DNA of 64,000 nucleotides from Ulvibacter sp. MAR_2010_11 (GTDB lineage: Bacteria; Bacteroidota; Bacteroidia; Flavobacteriales; Flavobacteriaceae), in contig NZ_PHTY01000001.1 in the NCBI RefSeq assembly GCF_002813135.1, positions 491,501 through 555,500 on the forward strand, in the 5' to 3' direction. Made by a program: the position numbers and the translations under genes. Positions 46,548 to 54,918 of this stretch are shown here, piece after piece (position 1 is the stretch's first letter; every line of letters starts with the position of its first letter). A model generated the notes under the pieces. That model made no database searches, was not told the origin of the DNA, and was given only the letters and a program-made list of their open reading frames with translations.

Positions 46548-47690
46548 TTAATTTAATTTATCGCTAAGTCTCAGGATATCTCCAAAAACACCTCTGGCAG
46601 TGACCGTGGCACCGGCACCCGCTCCTTGAATTACAATAGGATTATTGCCGTAGCTTTCGGTGTAAATTTCGAAGATAGAGTCACTTCCCTTCAACTGACC
46701 TAACATACTGTTTTTAGGCACGGAAACCAATTTTACTTCCAAAATTGCTCCATCCTCTCTTGACAAATCGCCATGTAGGTCACCTACATAGCGCAACACA
46801 TGATCGGGAAGTTGATTGTTTCGCTTGATGTGAAACGGAACGTCAAAATCCTTCAAATGTTCTAAAAATGTTTCCTTCGGAAGTGTTCTAAGGGCCTTTG
46901 GAATTAGGTTTTGAATTTTTACATCCTCAAACTCAGTATGCAAATCTAATTCGCGAGCCAGAATCAATAGTTTTCTAGCTACATCTTTTCCGCATAAATC
47001 CTCACGAGGATCCGGTTCGGTATACCCTTTTGAAATGGCCTGCTTTAATATTGTGCTGAAGAGTTCGTCTTTTTCAGAAAAATGATTAAAAATATAACTC
47101 AGAGATCCGGAGAATACACCTTTTATTCGGGTGATATTCTCTCCCGAAAGATGCAATAATTTAATGGTATCTACCAAAGGCAATCCTGCTCCTACGTTGG
47201 TTTCGTATAAATATTCCTTGTTGTTTTCTGAAAGTAATTCGCGCAATTCTTTGTAAAAATCAAGTCCCAAAGTGTTCCCTATTTTATTGGAAGACACCAA
47301 ACTGAAGCCTTCTTCCACCAAAGTTTTATAGTGCTTTACAAATTCTTCATTTGCGGTATTGTCGATAGCAATCAGGTTTTCCAAATTATTGGATTGTGCA
47401 AAGCTAATAATATCCCGAACGCAATAGGAAGTTCCCTTTTCTCTTTTTGCTTCCTGCCAATTTCCGGAAATGCCTTTTTCCTCCAAAAGCAGCGAGCTCG
47501 AATTTGCCACCGCAAAAATGTTCAGGTCTAAATTTCTACGTTTTGAAATTCCTTTGCCGGATGCAATAATCTGATCGATCAATATACTTCCCACGTTTCC
47601 GTGTCCAAAAATAGCGAGATTTACTTTTTTTCGTTTTATCTGTTCCAAATCGATCAACGCTTTGGGTTGTTCAATAATTTCAGTGCTCAT
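46548..47690 (-). CDS. hom: Homoserine dehydrogenase
   Basis: Reduces aspartate semialdehyde to homoserine, the branch point to Met and Thr. From ATG 47690 the product is 380 residues, with the NAD(P)-binding AIFGHGNVGSILIDQI, SSNKIGNTLGLDFYKEL, YETNVGAGLPLVDTIKLL, GVFSGSLSYIFNHF, YTEPDPREDLCGKDVARKLLILAREL and a C-terminal AGAGATVTARGVFGDIL. No aspartokinase domain is attached. An upstream start at 47732 would overlap metB; ATG 47690 leaves a 10-bp gap. Confidence 0.95.
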   Translation of the reverse strand: MSTEIIEQPKALIDLEQIKRKKVNLAIFGHGNVGSILIDQIIASGKGISKRRNLDLNIFAVANSSSLLLEEKGISGNWQEAKREKGTSYCVRDIISFAQSNNLENLIAIDNTANEEFVKHYKTLVEEGFSLVSSNKIGNTLGLDFYKELRELLSENNKEYLYETNVGAGLPLVDTIKLLHLSGENITRIKGVFSGSLSYIFNHFSEKDELFSTILKQAISKGYTEPDPREDLCGKDVARKLLILARELDLHTEFEDVKIQNLIPKALRTLPKETFLEHLKDFDVPFHIKRNNQLPDHVLRYVGDLHGDLSREDGAILEVKLVSVPKNSMLGQLKGSDSIFEIYTESYGNNPIVIQGAGAGATVTARGVFGDILRLSDKLN

Positions 47691-47700
47691 AGTGGTTGTT

Positions 47701-48870
47701 TTATACAAAGAGTACTTCTTTGGCGGTTGCACTTACTTTTAAGGTTTCAGATAAATCGGTTATCAAATCTTCGGCATCTTCTATTCCGCAGGAAAGTCTA
47801 ATTAGCGAATCTTTAATTCCCGCTTTTAATCGAATCTCTCTTGGGATGGAAGCATGCGTCATCTGCGCCGGATGGCATAATAAACTTTTAACACCGCCCA
47901 GACTTTCGGCAAGTTTAAAATAGTTGGTTGATGTCACAAATTGATTGGCTGCATCCTGAGTATCTTCTTTTAAAGTAAAAGACACAATTCCACCAAAGAG
48001 TCCGTTTTGTTGATCTTTAGCAATCTCGTGATTTTTATGAGTCGTTAATCCCGGATAGAAAACATCCTGAACTGCTTCCTGCTCTTGTAAGAACAACGCC
48101 ACTTTAAATGCATTTTCGCACTGCTTTTTATACCGAATGTCTAAGGTTTCAATGCCGCGAATGGTTAAAAAGCAATCCCATGGCCCCAGGATTCCTCCCG
48201 AAGCATTTTGAATGAATTTAATTTTTTCTGAAAGCGTTTCGGTCTTTGTCACTACCAACCCCGCAACCAAATCGGAGTGACCTCCAATGTACTTGGTGCC
48301 ACTGTGAATTACGATATCTGCTCCCAGTTCAATGGGACGTTGCGCAATAGGCGAGGCAAATGTATTGTCGACAACTAACAAGGCATTAACCCCTTTGGCG
48401 ATTTTTGAAATTGCCTCAATATCTGAAACTTTCAATGTAGGGTTGGTAGGAGATTCGATCCAGATGAGCTTTGTTTTTTCTGAAACTGCCTCAGAAACAT
48501 TGGAAACATCGGTAGTATCTACATAATTTACGGTGATACCCAGTTTTTCATAGACATGGGTAAAAAGCCGATAAGCGCCTCCGTAAATGTCGTCGACGGC
48601 AATGATTTCGTCGCCCGATTTCAATAGTTTCAACACTGCATCGATAGCGGCAAGACCTGTTGCAAAGGCAAAAGCCGAATGTCCGTTTTCCAATTGCGCG
48701 ACTACGTCTTCAAGAACTTTTCGCGTTGGATTGTTACTTCTTGCATAATCGAAACCCTTGTTTACACCCGGAGCTTCCTGGATAAAGGTTGATGTTTGGT
48801 ACACCGGTACCGAAATGGCCCCCGTGAGCGGATCACTGGGAATTGAATGAATAATTTTTGTTGCACTCAT
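47701..48870 (-). CDS. Cys/Met metabolism PLP enzyme (cystathionine gamma-synthase or O-acylhomoserine sulfhydrylase)
   Basis: A 389-residue PLP enzyme. Visible motifs are VPVYQTSTFIQ, YARSNNPTRKVLEDVVAQLENG, FATGLAAIDAVL, VVDNTFASPIAQRP and the PLP-Lys (near 193) in IHSGTKYIGGHSDLV, then LGGVKSLLCHPAQMTHASIP. It condenses an activated homoserine with cysteine or sulfide; sequence alone does not decide which. The ATG at 48870 is preferred over a frame extending to 48921. It is the first gene after the SAM-I riboswitch, with a 127-bp gap that holds the expression platform. Confidence 0.92.
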   Translation of the reverse strand: MSATKIIHSIPSDPLTGAISVPVYQTSTFIQEAPGVNKGFDYARSNNPTRKVLEDVVAQLENGHSAFAFATGLAAIDAVLKLLKSGDEIIAVDDIYGGAYRLFTHVYEKLGITVNYVDTTDVSNVSEAVSEKTKLIWIESPTNPTLKVSDIEAISKIAKGVNALLVVDNTFASPIAQRPIELGADIVIHSGTKYIGGHSDLVAGLVVTKTETLSEKIKFIQNASGGILGPWDCFLTIRGIETLDIRYKKQCENAFKVALFLQEQEAVQDVFYPGLTTHKNHEIAKDQQNGLFGGIVSFTLKEDTQDAANQFVTSTNYFKLAESLGGVKSLLCHPAQMTHASIPREIRLKAGIKDSLIRLSCGIEDAEDLITDLSETLKVSATAKEVLFV

Positions 48871-48997
48871 TTTTCTTTCTTTTTGAGTTAATAAATGATT
48901 AAACCAAAAGTCAAAATGCATCTGCCTGCGGCCGATGTACTTTACCAGAAAAATGTTATTAAGAATGAGTTGGCAATTTTAAAAAAATTGTCGTGTC

Positions 48998-49114
48998 GTT
49001 ATCTATCGCCAATTTCCGCTTATTGGGAAATTATTGTAGAATGTAGCACCTTCTTTCCAGAGAAAGGGTTGCTAAGGCTTCATAGGGTCTAATCCCTCCG
49101 CCTTTCTTGATAAC
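48998..49114 (-). ncRNA. SAM-I (S-box) riboswitch
   Basis: On the minus strand P1 is formed by GTTATC (49109-49114) and GATAAC (48998-49003). Inside lie all S-box landmarks: AAGAAAGGCGGAGGGA, the kink-turn region, TATGAAGCCTTAGCAACCC, and AAGGTGCTACATTC. The element precedes metB-hom-osmC-metH-metF, a classic SAM-I target set. No intrinsic terminator is visible between it and the ATG. Instead AAATGTTAT, which overlaps the P1 5' arm (49110-49118), is exactly complementary to ATAACATTT at 48951-48959, giving a possible anti-P1 helix. Confidence 0.93.
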
Positions 49115-49144
49115 ATTTCAATAAAGATTTGAACTTTGTATGCG

Positions 49145-49152
49145 CAAATATT
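49145..49152 (-). promoter_or_regulatory. -7 element before the SAM-I riboswitch
   Basis: The minus strand reads AATATTTG, one mismatch from TAnnTTTG, with a TTTG 21 bp upstream. It would start the transcript shortly before the riboswitch. Confidence 0.45.
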
Positions 49153-49225
49153 CAGTTAGAAAAAGTTAGTATCCAAATTTTTTCGTAAAAAAATATAAAT
49201 AAAATTCCTATTCACTTTATTTTTT

Positions 49226-49233
49226 TACTTTTG
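49226..49233 (+). promoter_or_regulatory. -7 promoter element of metK
   Basis: TACTTTTG matches TAnnTTTG exactly and ends 13 bp before the first base-paired nucleotide of the SAM-II-type element, so the RNA would begin at the riboswitch. Confidence 0.65.
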
Positions 49234-49245
49234 CAGCAGAAAAAC

Positions 49246-49343
49246 AAAGAGGAAAGATTTGACTGATTGCAACCTCTTTCAAACGCAGTAATTCTGAGTT
49301 TGAGGCTCCGCAATAAATGCGAAGAAAAAATGCTAAAGGCAGT
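49246..49343 (+). ncRNA. SAM-II-type riboswitch upstream of metK, with inserted hairpins
   Basis: P1 is AAAGAGG (49246-49252) with CCTCTTT (49273-49279). It closes a 20-nt loop containing GATTTGACTGATTGCAA, close to the SAM-II loop consensus (GAUUUAACnGnAUUGCAA). A downstream tail TGCTAAAGG (49331-49339) matches the SAM-II 3' segment. CAGT at 49340-49343 can pair with ACTG in the loop as the pseudoknot. Known SAM-II RNAs have only a few nt between P1 and tail; here 51 nt carry two hairpins (49280-49302 and 49309-49321). The gene behind it is metK. An 11-nt perfect complement to the loop lies at 49366-49376. Confidence 0.8.
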
Positions 49344-49406
49344 GAAAACTCCCTTCGACGCGTTCGTCAAATCTTTATAATTTATTATATAATTTAAAAC
49401 CATTTT

Positions 49407-50660
49407 ATGGCTTACTTATTTACATCTGAAAGTGTTTCTGAAGGGCATCCCGATAAAGTTTCCGATCAGATTAGCGACGCCTTATTAGATCACTTTTTAG
49501 CCTTCGACCCCGACTCTAAAGTAGCATGTGAAACACTTGTAACAACAGGCCAGGTTGTACTTGCCGGGGAAGTGAAAAGCGCAACCTATCTCGATGTTCA
49601 AACCATTGCCAGAGATGTTATTAATAAAATAGGTTACACCAAAGGTGCTTATCAATTTAGTGGAGATTCCTGTGGTGTAATTTCATTAATTCACGAACAA
49701 TCTCAGGATATCAATCAGGGTGTGGATCGTGAAAATAAAGAAGAACAGGGTGCAGGAGATCAAGGGATGATGTTTGGTTATGCTACCAAAGAAACAGCGA
49801 ATTATATGCCTTTGGCCTTGGACATTTCACATAAAATATTAATCGAATTGGCTGCCTTACGTAGAGAAGGAAAGCAAATTCCGTATTTACGTCCCGATTC
49901 CAAGAGTCAGGTGACCATAGAATACAGCGATGACAACGTACCTCAACGAATTGTAGCCATTGTAGTTTCTACACAGCATGACGATTTTGATGAAGACGAG
50001 ATCATGCTTGCTAAAATTAAGAAGGATATCATTGAGATTTTGATGCCCAGAGTAAAGGCACAGCTTCCTAAATATGTTCAGGATTTATTTAATGATGCTA
50101 TAGTATATCATATAAATCCAACAGGAAAATTTGTAATTGGCGGACCGCATGGAGATACCGGACTTACGGGCCGAAAAATAATTGTGGATACTTACGGGGG
50201 AAAAGGAGCACACGGAGGTGGAGCTTTTAGCGGAAAAGACCCTAGTAAAGTAGACAGAAGTGCGGCATACGCTGCGCGACACATTGCCAAAAATCTTGTT
50301 GCCGCCGGTGTGGCCGATGAAGTATTGGTGCAGGTATCTTATGCCATTGGTGTAGTAGAGCCCACTTCAATTTTGGTGAATACACACGGTACATCTCATG
50401 TTGGAATAACCGATGGTGAAATCGCCTTGCTAACTGCCAAAATATTCGATATGCGCCCTGCCGCCATCGAAACCCGGTTAAAGCTTCGCAATCCAATTTA
50501 TTTGGAAACCGCTGCATACGGACATATGGGTAGAACTCCTAAAATTGTTACCAAGGTGTTTGAAAGCCCATACAACGGACGTATAGAAAGAGAGGTAGAA
50601 TTGTTTACCTGGGAAAAGTTGGATTATGTGGACAAGGTTAAAACAGCGTTCGGGTTGTAA
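49407..50660 (+). CDS. metK: S-adenosylmethionine synthase MetK
   Basis: Makes SAM from methionine and ATP. The 417-residue protein has [90 protein letters not shown] and a normal C-terminus. ATG at 49407 lies 64 bp after the SAM-II-type element, so its own product should repress it. It is divergent from the methionine operon and ends before an interspersed repeat and a strong terminator. Confidence 0.98.
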   Translation: MAYLFTSESVSEGHPDKVSDQISDALLDHFLAFDPDSKVACETLVTTGQVVLAGEVKSATYLDVQTIARDVINKIGYTKGAYQFSGDSCGVISLIHEQSQDINQGVDRENKEEQGAGDQGMMFGYATKETANYMPLALDISHKILIELAALRREGKQIPYLRPDSKSQVTIEYSDDNVPQRIVAIVVSTQHDDFDEDEIMLAKIKKDIIEILMPRVKAQLPKYVQDLFNDAIVYHINPTGKFVIGGPHGDTGLTGRKIIVDTYGGKGAHGGGAFSGKDPSKVDRSAAYAARHIAKNLVAAGVADEVLVQVSYAIGVVEPTSILVNTHGTSHVGITDGEIALLTAKIFDMRPAAIETRLKLRNPIYLETAAYGHMGRTPKIVTKVFESPYNGRIEREVELFTWEKLDYVDKVKTAFGL

Positions 50661-50670
50661 AATTTGCCAT

Positions 50671-50707
50671 TCTGAACCTGCCTGCCGGCAGGCAGGTTTA
50701 ATTCAGA
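50671..50707. repeat. REP-like palindrome with CCTGCCTGCCGGCAGGCAGG core
   Basis: A 24-bp perfect palindrome (AACCTGCCTGCC with its complement) is nested in a weaker inverted repeat TCTGAA...TTCAGA. The core is more G-C-rich than its surroundings. It has no T-tract, so it is not a standard terminator. The layout looks like a mobile palindrome inserted into a common intergenic TTCTGAA...TTCAGAA repeat. Confidence 0.8.
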
Positions 50708-50735
50708 ATCCAATTTAGTTGTCGACACCAATTAG

Positions 50736-50756
50736 AAACTGAATCAAGTTCAGTTT
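50736..50756. repeat. Short inverted repeat AAACTGAA/TTCAGTTT
   Basis: Eight-bp perfect arms around a 5-nt loop, 29 bp after the palindromic element. It is probably part of the same intergenic repeat unit; no function can be assigned. Confidence 0.55.
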
Positions 50757-50777
50757 GACAAAAGATTTTAAGACCAT

Positions 50778-50817
50778 AAAAAAATGCCCTCTAAAATACT
50801 CTTAGAGGGCATTTTTT
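50778..50817. terminator. Bidirectional intrinsic terminator
   Basis: TGCCCTCTAA AATACTC TTAGAGGGCA forms a 10-bp stem flanked by A- and T-tracts. It separates the convergent metK and M28 peptidase genes. Confidence 0.92.
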
Positions 50818-50819
50818 AT

Positions 50820-52370
50820 TTAATCAATTCCCCCTTTACGCTGTGGAGAACGAGGCTCCGGCCAGGTGCGTTGCTCGCCTGTTCTTGGATTGATAGGTAA
50901 CACTATTTTCTCGGTAGAACTTCGATTAGGATCTTCGCACGCCATATAGACCAAAATAGCCGTAAGTATTGCATTACTTCTCACATCATCGAAAATTATT
51001 TTATCGTAGGTATCTCTATTGGTATGCCAGGTATAATCCCAATACGACCAGTTAAGGGAACTTAAATTAAACGCAGGAGCTCCCGCTGCCAAAAAAGACG
51101 CATTGTCCGATCCCCCGCCACTTGGAGAACCCGGAAAGTTGGTTTCAATTTGATCTGAAATTTCTTTAGGAACAGCATGCAGCCAATTGCTTAGGTACTC
51201 GTAGGAGTGTAAAAATCCGGCGCCTGAAAGATTTACAACTCTTCCGGTTCCGTTATCCTGATTAAAAACCGCCTGTATATTTTTTACAATTTCGGGATGG
51301 TCCTCCACAAAGGCTCTGGAACCATTCAATCCTTGTTCCTCACTTCCCCAATGTCCTACCAAAATCGTGCGCTTCGGATTAGGATATACCTTCTTCAAAA
51401 TACGCATGGCTTCCATCATTACCAAGGTTCCGGTTCCATTATCGGTTGCGCCTGTTCCCCCGTCCCAGGAGTCGAAATGCGCCGAAAGGATAACATATTC
51501 TTCGGGTTTTTCAACACCTTTCATTTCGCCAATGGTATTCAATGTGGGAACCAAGCCTAATTCTTTGGATTCGGCTACAATTTTAATTTGTGGTTTGTCA
51601 CCGTATTCCACCATTCGATACAACATGGTATAGTCTTCCAATTCCAGATCTACAGAGGGTATTTTTTTGGTTCGTGCACTAAAGATCTTGTTTACACCAA
51701 ACCCTTCCGACCAATTTGAGGATACAATCCCAACGGCACCTGCATTTTCTAAGGCTTCGTTGATGGTTCTGCTGTTATAGCCCATACGACGCATATTATC
51801 ACGCCATGCCGTTTCCTGAGCTTCCCGGTCTTTCTTCATCTTTTCGAAGGACTTTTCAGTAGCAAATTCCTTCCAATTATAATCCGGCCGACCTGTAGGT
51901 TGGTTCATAGAAACCATTACAAATTTCCCCTTTACATTGGGTAACCATCTCTGAAATGCCATAGAATCCTGCACCTCAGGCAACACAACCAATTCGGCCG
52001 TTACACCTTTGCTCGATGTTCCGGGATTCCAGGCCAATTGTGTACCATCCAGAGATTGAATTCTGGGGTAGATCATATCAATATGGGTAATTCCGCGTTC
52101 CCATCCGCGCCATTCTCCCCAGGTTTCGTTCTTGGCGCTGATTCCCCAGGATTTATATTTACTCACCGCCCAATCGTTTGCCTTTTTCATTTGCGGAGTT
52201 CCCACCAATCTGGGTCCAATTACATCCATGAGTTCGTGCGCCAACAACTCCAACTGAGAGTTTTCATTGGCTTCTTTTATTATGTTGTCGACTATAGGAT
52301 TGGAATCCTGAGAAAAAGTATTGGTTGAAATTAAGAGAGTGGCAAGAAGTAGAAAATAGATTTTTTTCAT
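50820..52370 (-). CDS. Secreted M28-family zinc aminopeptidase
   Basis: A 516-residue exported metallopeptidase (signal peptide MKKIYFLLLATLLISTNTFSQ). A PA-like insert domain is followed by the di-zinc peptidase core: LSAHFDSWDGGTGATDNGTGT (first His and bridging Asp), HWGSEEQGLNGSRAF (catalytic and ligand Glu), FNQDNGTGR, and TWHTNRDTYDKI (last His ligand). It should cleave N-terminal residues in the periplasm or outside. No T9SS domain is visible at the C-terminus (ends RSPQRKGGID). Monocistronic. Confidence 0.92.
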   Translation of the reverse strand: MKKIYFLLLATLLISTNTFSQDSNPIVDNIIKEANENSQLELLAHELMDVIGPRLVGTPQMKKANDWAVSKYKSWGISAKNETWGEWRGWERGITHIDMIYPRIQSLDGTQLAWNPGTSSKGVTAELVVLPEVQDSMAFQRWLPNVKGKFVMVSMNQPTGRPDYNWKEFATEKSFEKMKKDREAQETAWRDNMRRMGYNSRTINEALENAGAVGIVSSNWSEGFGVNKIFSARTKKIPSVDLELEDYTMLYRMVEYGDKPQIKIVAESKELGLVPTLNTIGEMKGVEKPEEYVILSAHFDSWDGGTGATDNGTGTLVMMEAMRILKKVYPNPKRTILVGHWGSEEQGLNGSRAFVEDHPEIVKNIQAVFNQDNGTGRVVNLSGAGFLHSYEYLSNWLHAVPKEISDQIETNFPGSPSGGGSDNASFLAAGAPAFNLSSLNWSYWDYTWHTNRDTYDKIIFDDVRSNAILTAILVYMACEDPNRSSTEKIVLPINPRTGEQRTWPEPRSPQRKGGID

Positions 52371-52533
52371 GGTTTGGTGAGTTAGTTGTTGCTAAAGCTT
52401 TTAAAATTACAATTATTTTAGAAAGAAATTGCACAACCAGACAAATCTGTAATTAACTATAAACAAAATTCTTTTTAGAAACCTGCTTCAATAATGAGAG
52501 CGGTTCTTTACATTTATATAAAATAAGATTCTA

Positions 52534-54195
52534 ATGAAAGCTTTTTTACGATTTACAGTACTCTTATTAGCCCTCCTAATGCTGTCTTGCCATCAGCCAC
52601 ATGAAAAGAATGAGCCTCCCGTTCTTTGGGAGTCTTATGATGAATTCCAAGAAATTGCAGACCAGCAATCACATGAGTTGCCGCGAATGCAATTTAAATT
52701 AATTCAATCGAAGCTTTTGGACAAGAATGAGGTTTTTCGCCCATTATATAATGATGTTAGTGCATTTTCGGAGTCGCGTTATTTAGAGATCTATCCCTTA
52801 ATAATGGAGCAGGATATTCCCACAATTCAGTTGCATATTTCTAAGGGTAAATTCACTTATGAAGAACTGACTTTATTTTTCTTAAAGCGAATTTATAAAT
52901 ACGAGTTGGACCCTGCTTTTTCTCTACACACCATTATTGCACTAAATAGGAATGTTTTAGAGCAGGCAAGGGCCAGAGATAAAAATAAACTTGAAAACTC
53001 GCATCCTATTTACGGGATGCCTATTTTGCTGAAAGATAACATCAACACCCGGGGTATTAATGCAAGCGCGGGAGCTGCAATTTTAAAAGAGTCTACAGCC
53101 GGAAAAGAAGCCTTTCTGGTAACCGAATTAGAAAAAAAAGGGGCTCTTATTCTAGGAAAAGTTAATTTGAGCGAATGGGCCTATTATTTTTGCACAGGTT
53201 GTCCTTTGGGTTATAGTGCAGTGGGTGGCCAGACCTTAAATCCGTATGGCAGAAAAGTCTTTGAAACAGGAGGAAGCAGTGCAGGCAGCGGGACTTCTGT
53301 AGCCGCCAACTATGCTGTAGCAGCGGTGGGAACAGAAACGTCCGGTTCAATAATCTCTCCCTCAAGTCAGAACTCGGTTGTAGGTCTAAAACCCACTATT
53401 GGAGTTATAAGTCGATCGGGTTTGGTTCCCATATCACATACCTTAGATACTCCCGGTCCAATGACCAAAAATGTTATAGACAATGCCATTTTGCTGGACG
53501 CTATGGCAGGGAAAGATACAAAGGACACCATCACTGTTGTTAAAAGGCAATCTTATCTTATAGCCCGAGTAAATTCCGGATTAAAAGGAAAACGATTAGG
53601 GGTGATGAAGAGTTTGCTGAAGGATTCAATTTATGCAACTACAGTTAAAAAACTGGAAAAAGAGGGTGCAATACTCATCGAATATAATCCGCCGGAAATT
53701 TCACTCGACGGATTTTTAAGTGTTCTTAATCTGGAAATGAAAGCGGATCTTCCCATTTACTTAGCGGCATATACTACTATTAACGATTCCATCAAAACCT
53801 TATCGGATGTGATGGCCTATAACGCTAAAGATAGTTTGATAAGAATGCCTTATCATCAAGGGGTTTTTGACCGAATTATGATCGATAGTACCAGCTCTGA
53901 GCAGCTCACTGAAATTCGAGCGAATTTATTAAAAAACGGCACTGCATTTTTTCAACAACCAATGGTCGAATATAAGCTGGACGCCATACTTTCCATAAAT
54001 AATTATCATTCGGCAGCGGCCGCAGTTGGCCTTCATCCATGTCTAACTGTGCCAATGGGATATAAACCATCCGGAGAACCCATTAGCCTTACATTAATAG
54101 GATCACCTTTTAGTGAACAATCGCTGTTAAGCATGGGATACTCGATCGAAAAAAGTTTGAATGCCCGAAGGATTCCAGAAGCTTATAAAGATTAG
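52534..54195 (+). CDS. Amidase-signature family lipoprotein
   Basis: A 553-residue predicted lipoprotein (MKAFLRFTVLLLALLMLSC, lipobox MLSC). An N-terminal extension of about 100 residues precedes the amidase signature domain. The Ser-cisSer-Lys triad is visible: Lys in MPILLKDNINTRG, cis-Ser in GGSSAGSGTSVAANY and nucleophile Ser in GTETSGSIISPSSQNSVVGLKPT. Substrates of such enzymes are diverse amides, so none is assigned. The envelope location is unusual compared with GatA-type cytoplasmic members. The stop overlaps the convergent response regulator gene by 4 bp. Confidence 0.88.
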   Translation: MKAFLRFTVLLLALLMLSCHQPHEKNEPPVLWESYDEFQEIADQQSHELPRMQFKLIQSKLLDKNEVFRPLYNDVSAFSESRYLEIYPLIMEQDIPTIQLHISKGKFTYEELTLFFLKRIYKYELDPAFSLHTIIALNRNVLEQARARDKNKLENSHPIYGMPILLKDNINTRGINASAGAAILKESTAGKEAFLVTELEKKGALILGKVNLSEWAYYFCTGCPLGYSAVGGQTLNPYGRKVFETGGSSAGSGTSVAANYAVAAVGTETSGSIISPSSQNSVVGLKPTIGVISRSGLVPISHTLDTPGPMTKNVIDNAILLDAMAGKDTKDTITVVKRQSYLIARVNSGLKGKRLGVMKSLLKDSIYATTVKKLEKEGAILIEYNPPEISLDGFLSVLNLEMKADLPIYLAAYTTINDSIKTLSDVMAYNAKDSLIRMPYHQGVFDRIMIDSTSSEQLTEIRANLLKNGTAFFQQPMVEYKLDAILSINNYHSAAAAVGLHPCLTVPMGYKPSGEPISLTLIGSPFSEQSLLSMGYSIEKSLNARRIPEAYKD

Positions 54196-54842
54196 ATAAT
54201 GTTGTGATTTTTCGCCTTTTGTACCGCTTCAATTTTACTGTGCACCTGTAATTTTTTGTAAATATTTTCAATGTGTTTACGAACAGTACTTGGAGACAGA
54301 AACAAATTTTCGGCAATCAAAGTATAACTCAAACCCTTACTCAACTGTTCCAAAACTTCCACTTCTCGCTTGGACAACGAAATTTCTTCCTGATCATTCA
54401 CGTTTTGAATGTCGATAGGGTTTCGCAATAATTTCAGTGTTTTTAGGGCAATAGACGGATTCATGGCCGCGCCTCCGTTAAGCGTATCGAGAATTCCGTT
54501 GTGTAAGTCTTCCGGATTTATTTCCTTCAACAAATACCCATCGGCTCCCGCCTTTATGGCATTAAAAATGTTTTCATCGTTGTCGAAGGCTGTAAGCATA
54601 ATGATCTTAATCTGCGGATACTTTTGCTTTACCATCTGGGTGGTTTCAATACCGTTTAACACCGGCATTTCGATGTCCATAAGGATAAGATCTATATTAT
54701 GATTGTCCTGGAGTTTGGTCAATAATTCACTTCCATTTAAGGAAGTATGTTTTACCGAAATGTCTTCAAAAAAAGAAAGCTTTTCTTTAATCGCATGGAT
54801 TAGGAAGCTATTGTCATCAACAATGGCAATTTTAAGACTCAT
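54192..54842 (-). CDS. LuxR/NarL-type response regulator of the TPR-kinase cluster
   Basis: A 216-residue regulator with a canonical receiver: acidic pair D9-D10, phosphoacceptor D56 in LILMDIEMP, Thr in MLTAFDNDE and Lys in YLLKEINPED. A LuxR-type helix-turn-helix follows (LSKREVEVLEQLSKGLSYTLIAENLFLSPSTVRKHIENIYKKL). It lies just downstream of two histidine kinases but has its own promoter, with palindromic box A 66 bp before the ATG. It is the best candidate to bind the five shared boxes in this cluster, including its own. Confidence 0.93.
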   Translation of the reverse strand: MSLKIAIVDDNSFLIHAIKEKLSFFEDISVKHTSLNGSELLTKLQDNHNIDLILMDIEMPVLNGIETTQMVKQKYPQIKIIMLTAFDNDENIFNAIKAGADGYLLKEINPEDLHNGILDTLNGGAAMNPSIALKTLKLLRNPIDIQNVNDQEEISLSKREVEVLEQLSKGLSYTLIAENLFLSPSTVRKHIENIYKKLQVHSKIEAVQKAKNHNII

Positions 54843-54869
54843 ACTTGGTTAGTTAGCTTTAAATATACT

Positions 54870-54918
54870 TAAAAATACCTATTCTAACCGTGCAATAAAA
54901 TAAGGCAGTTGACGTATT
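54870..54918 (-). promoter_or_regulatory. Palindromic box A and promoter of the response regulator
   Basis: Box AATACGTCAACTGCCTTATT (minus strand, 54899-54918) is one base off the shared palindrome (TTATT for GTATT in one arm). The -7-like TATTTTTA lies at 54870-54877. The box centre is 31.5 bp upstream of the -7 edge, the same geometry as the other four boxes. The box abuts the stop codon of the upstream kinase gene. Confidence 0.75.

Larger units (their letters stand above)
48871..49406. other. Divergent intergenic region with two SAM riboswitches
   Basis: The longest gene-free stretch in the window (536 bp). Going rightwards it holds the expression platform and SAM-I element of the minus-strand met operon, two back-to-back promoters, and the SAM-II-type leader of plus-strand metK. 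ORFs readable across it lack protein features and overlap the RNA elements, so none is called. Confidence 0.85.

Noticed and set aside
49212-49403. 63-codon minus-strand ORF upstream of metK
   Set aside because: It reads the complement of the SAM-II-type leader and has no protein-like features.
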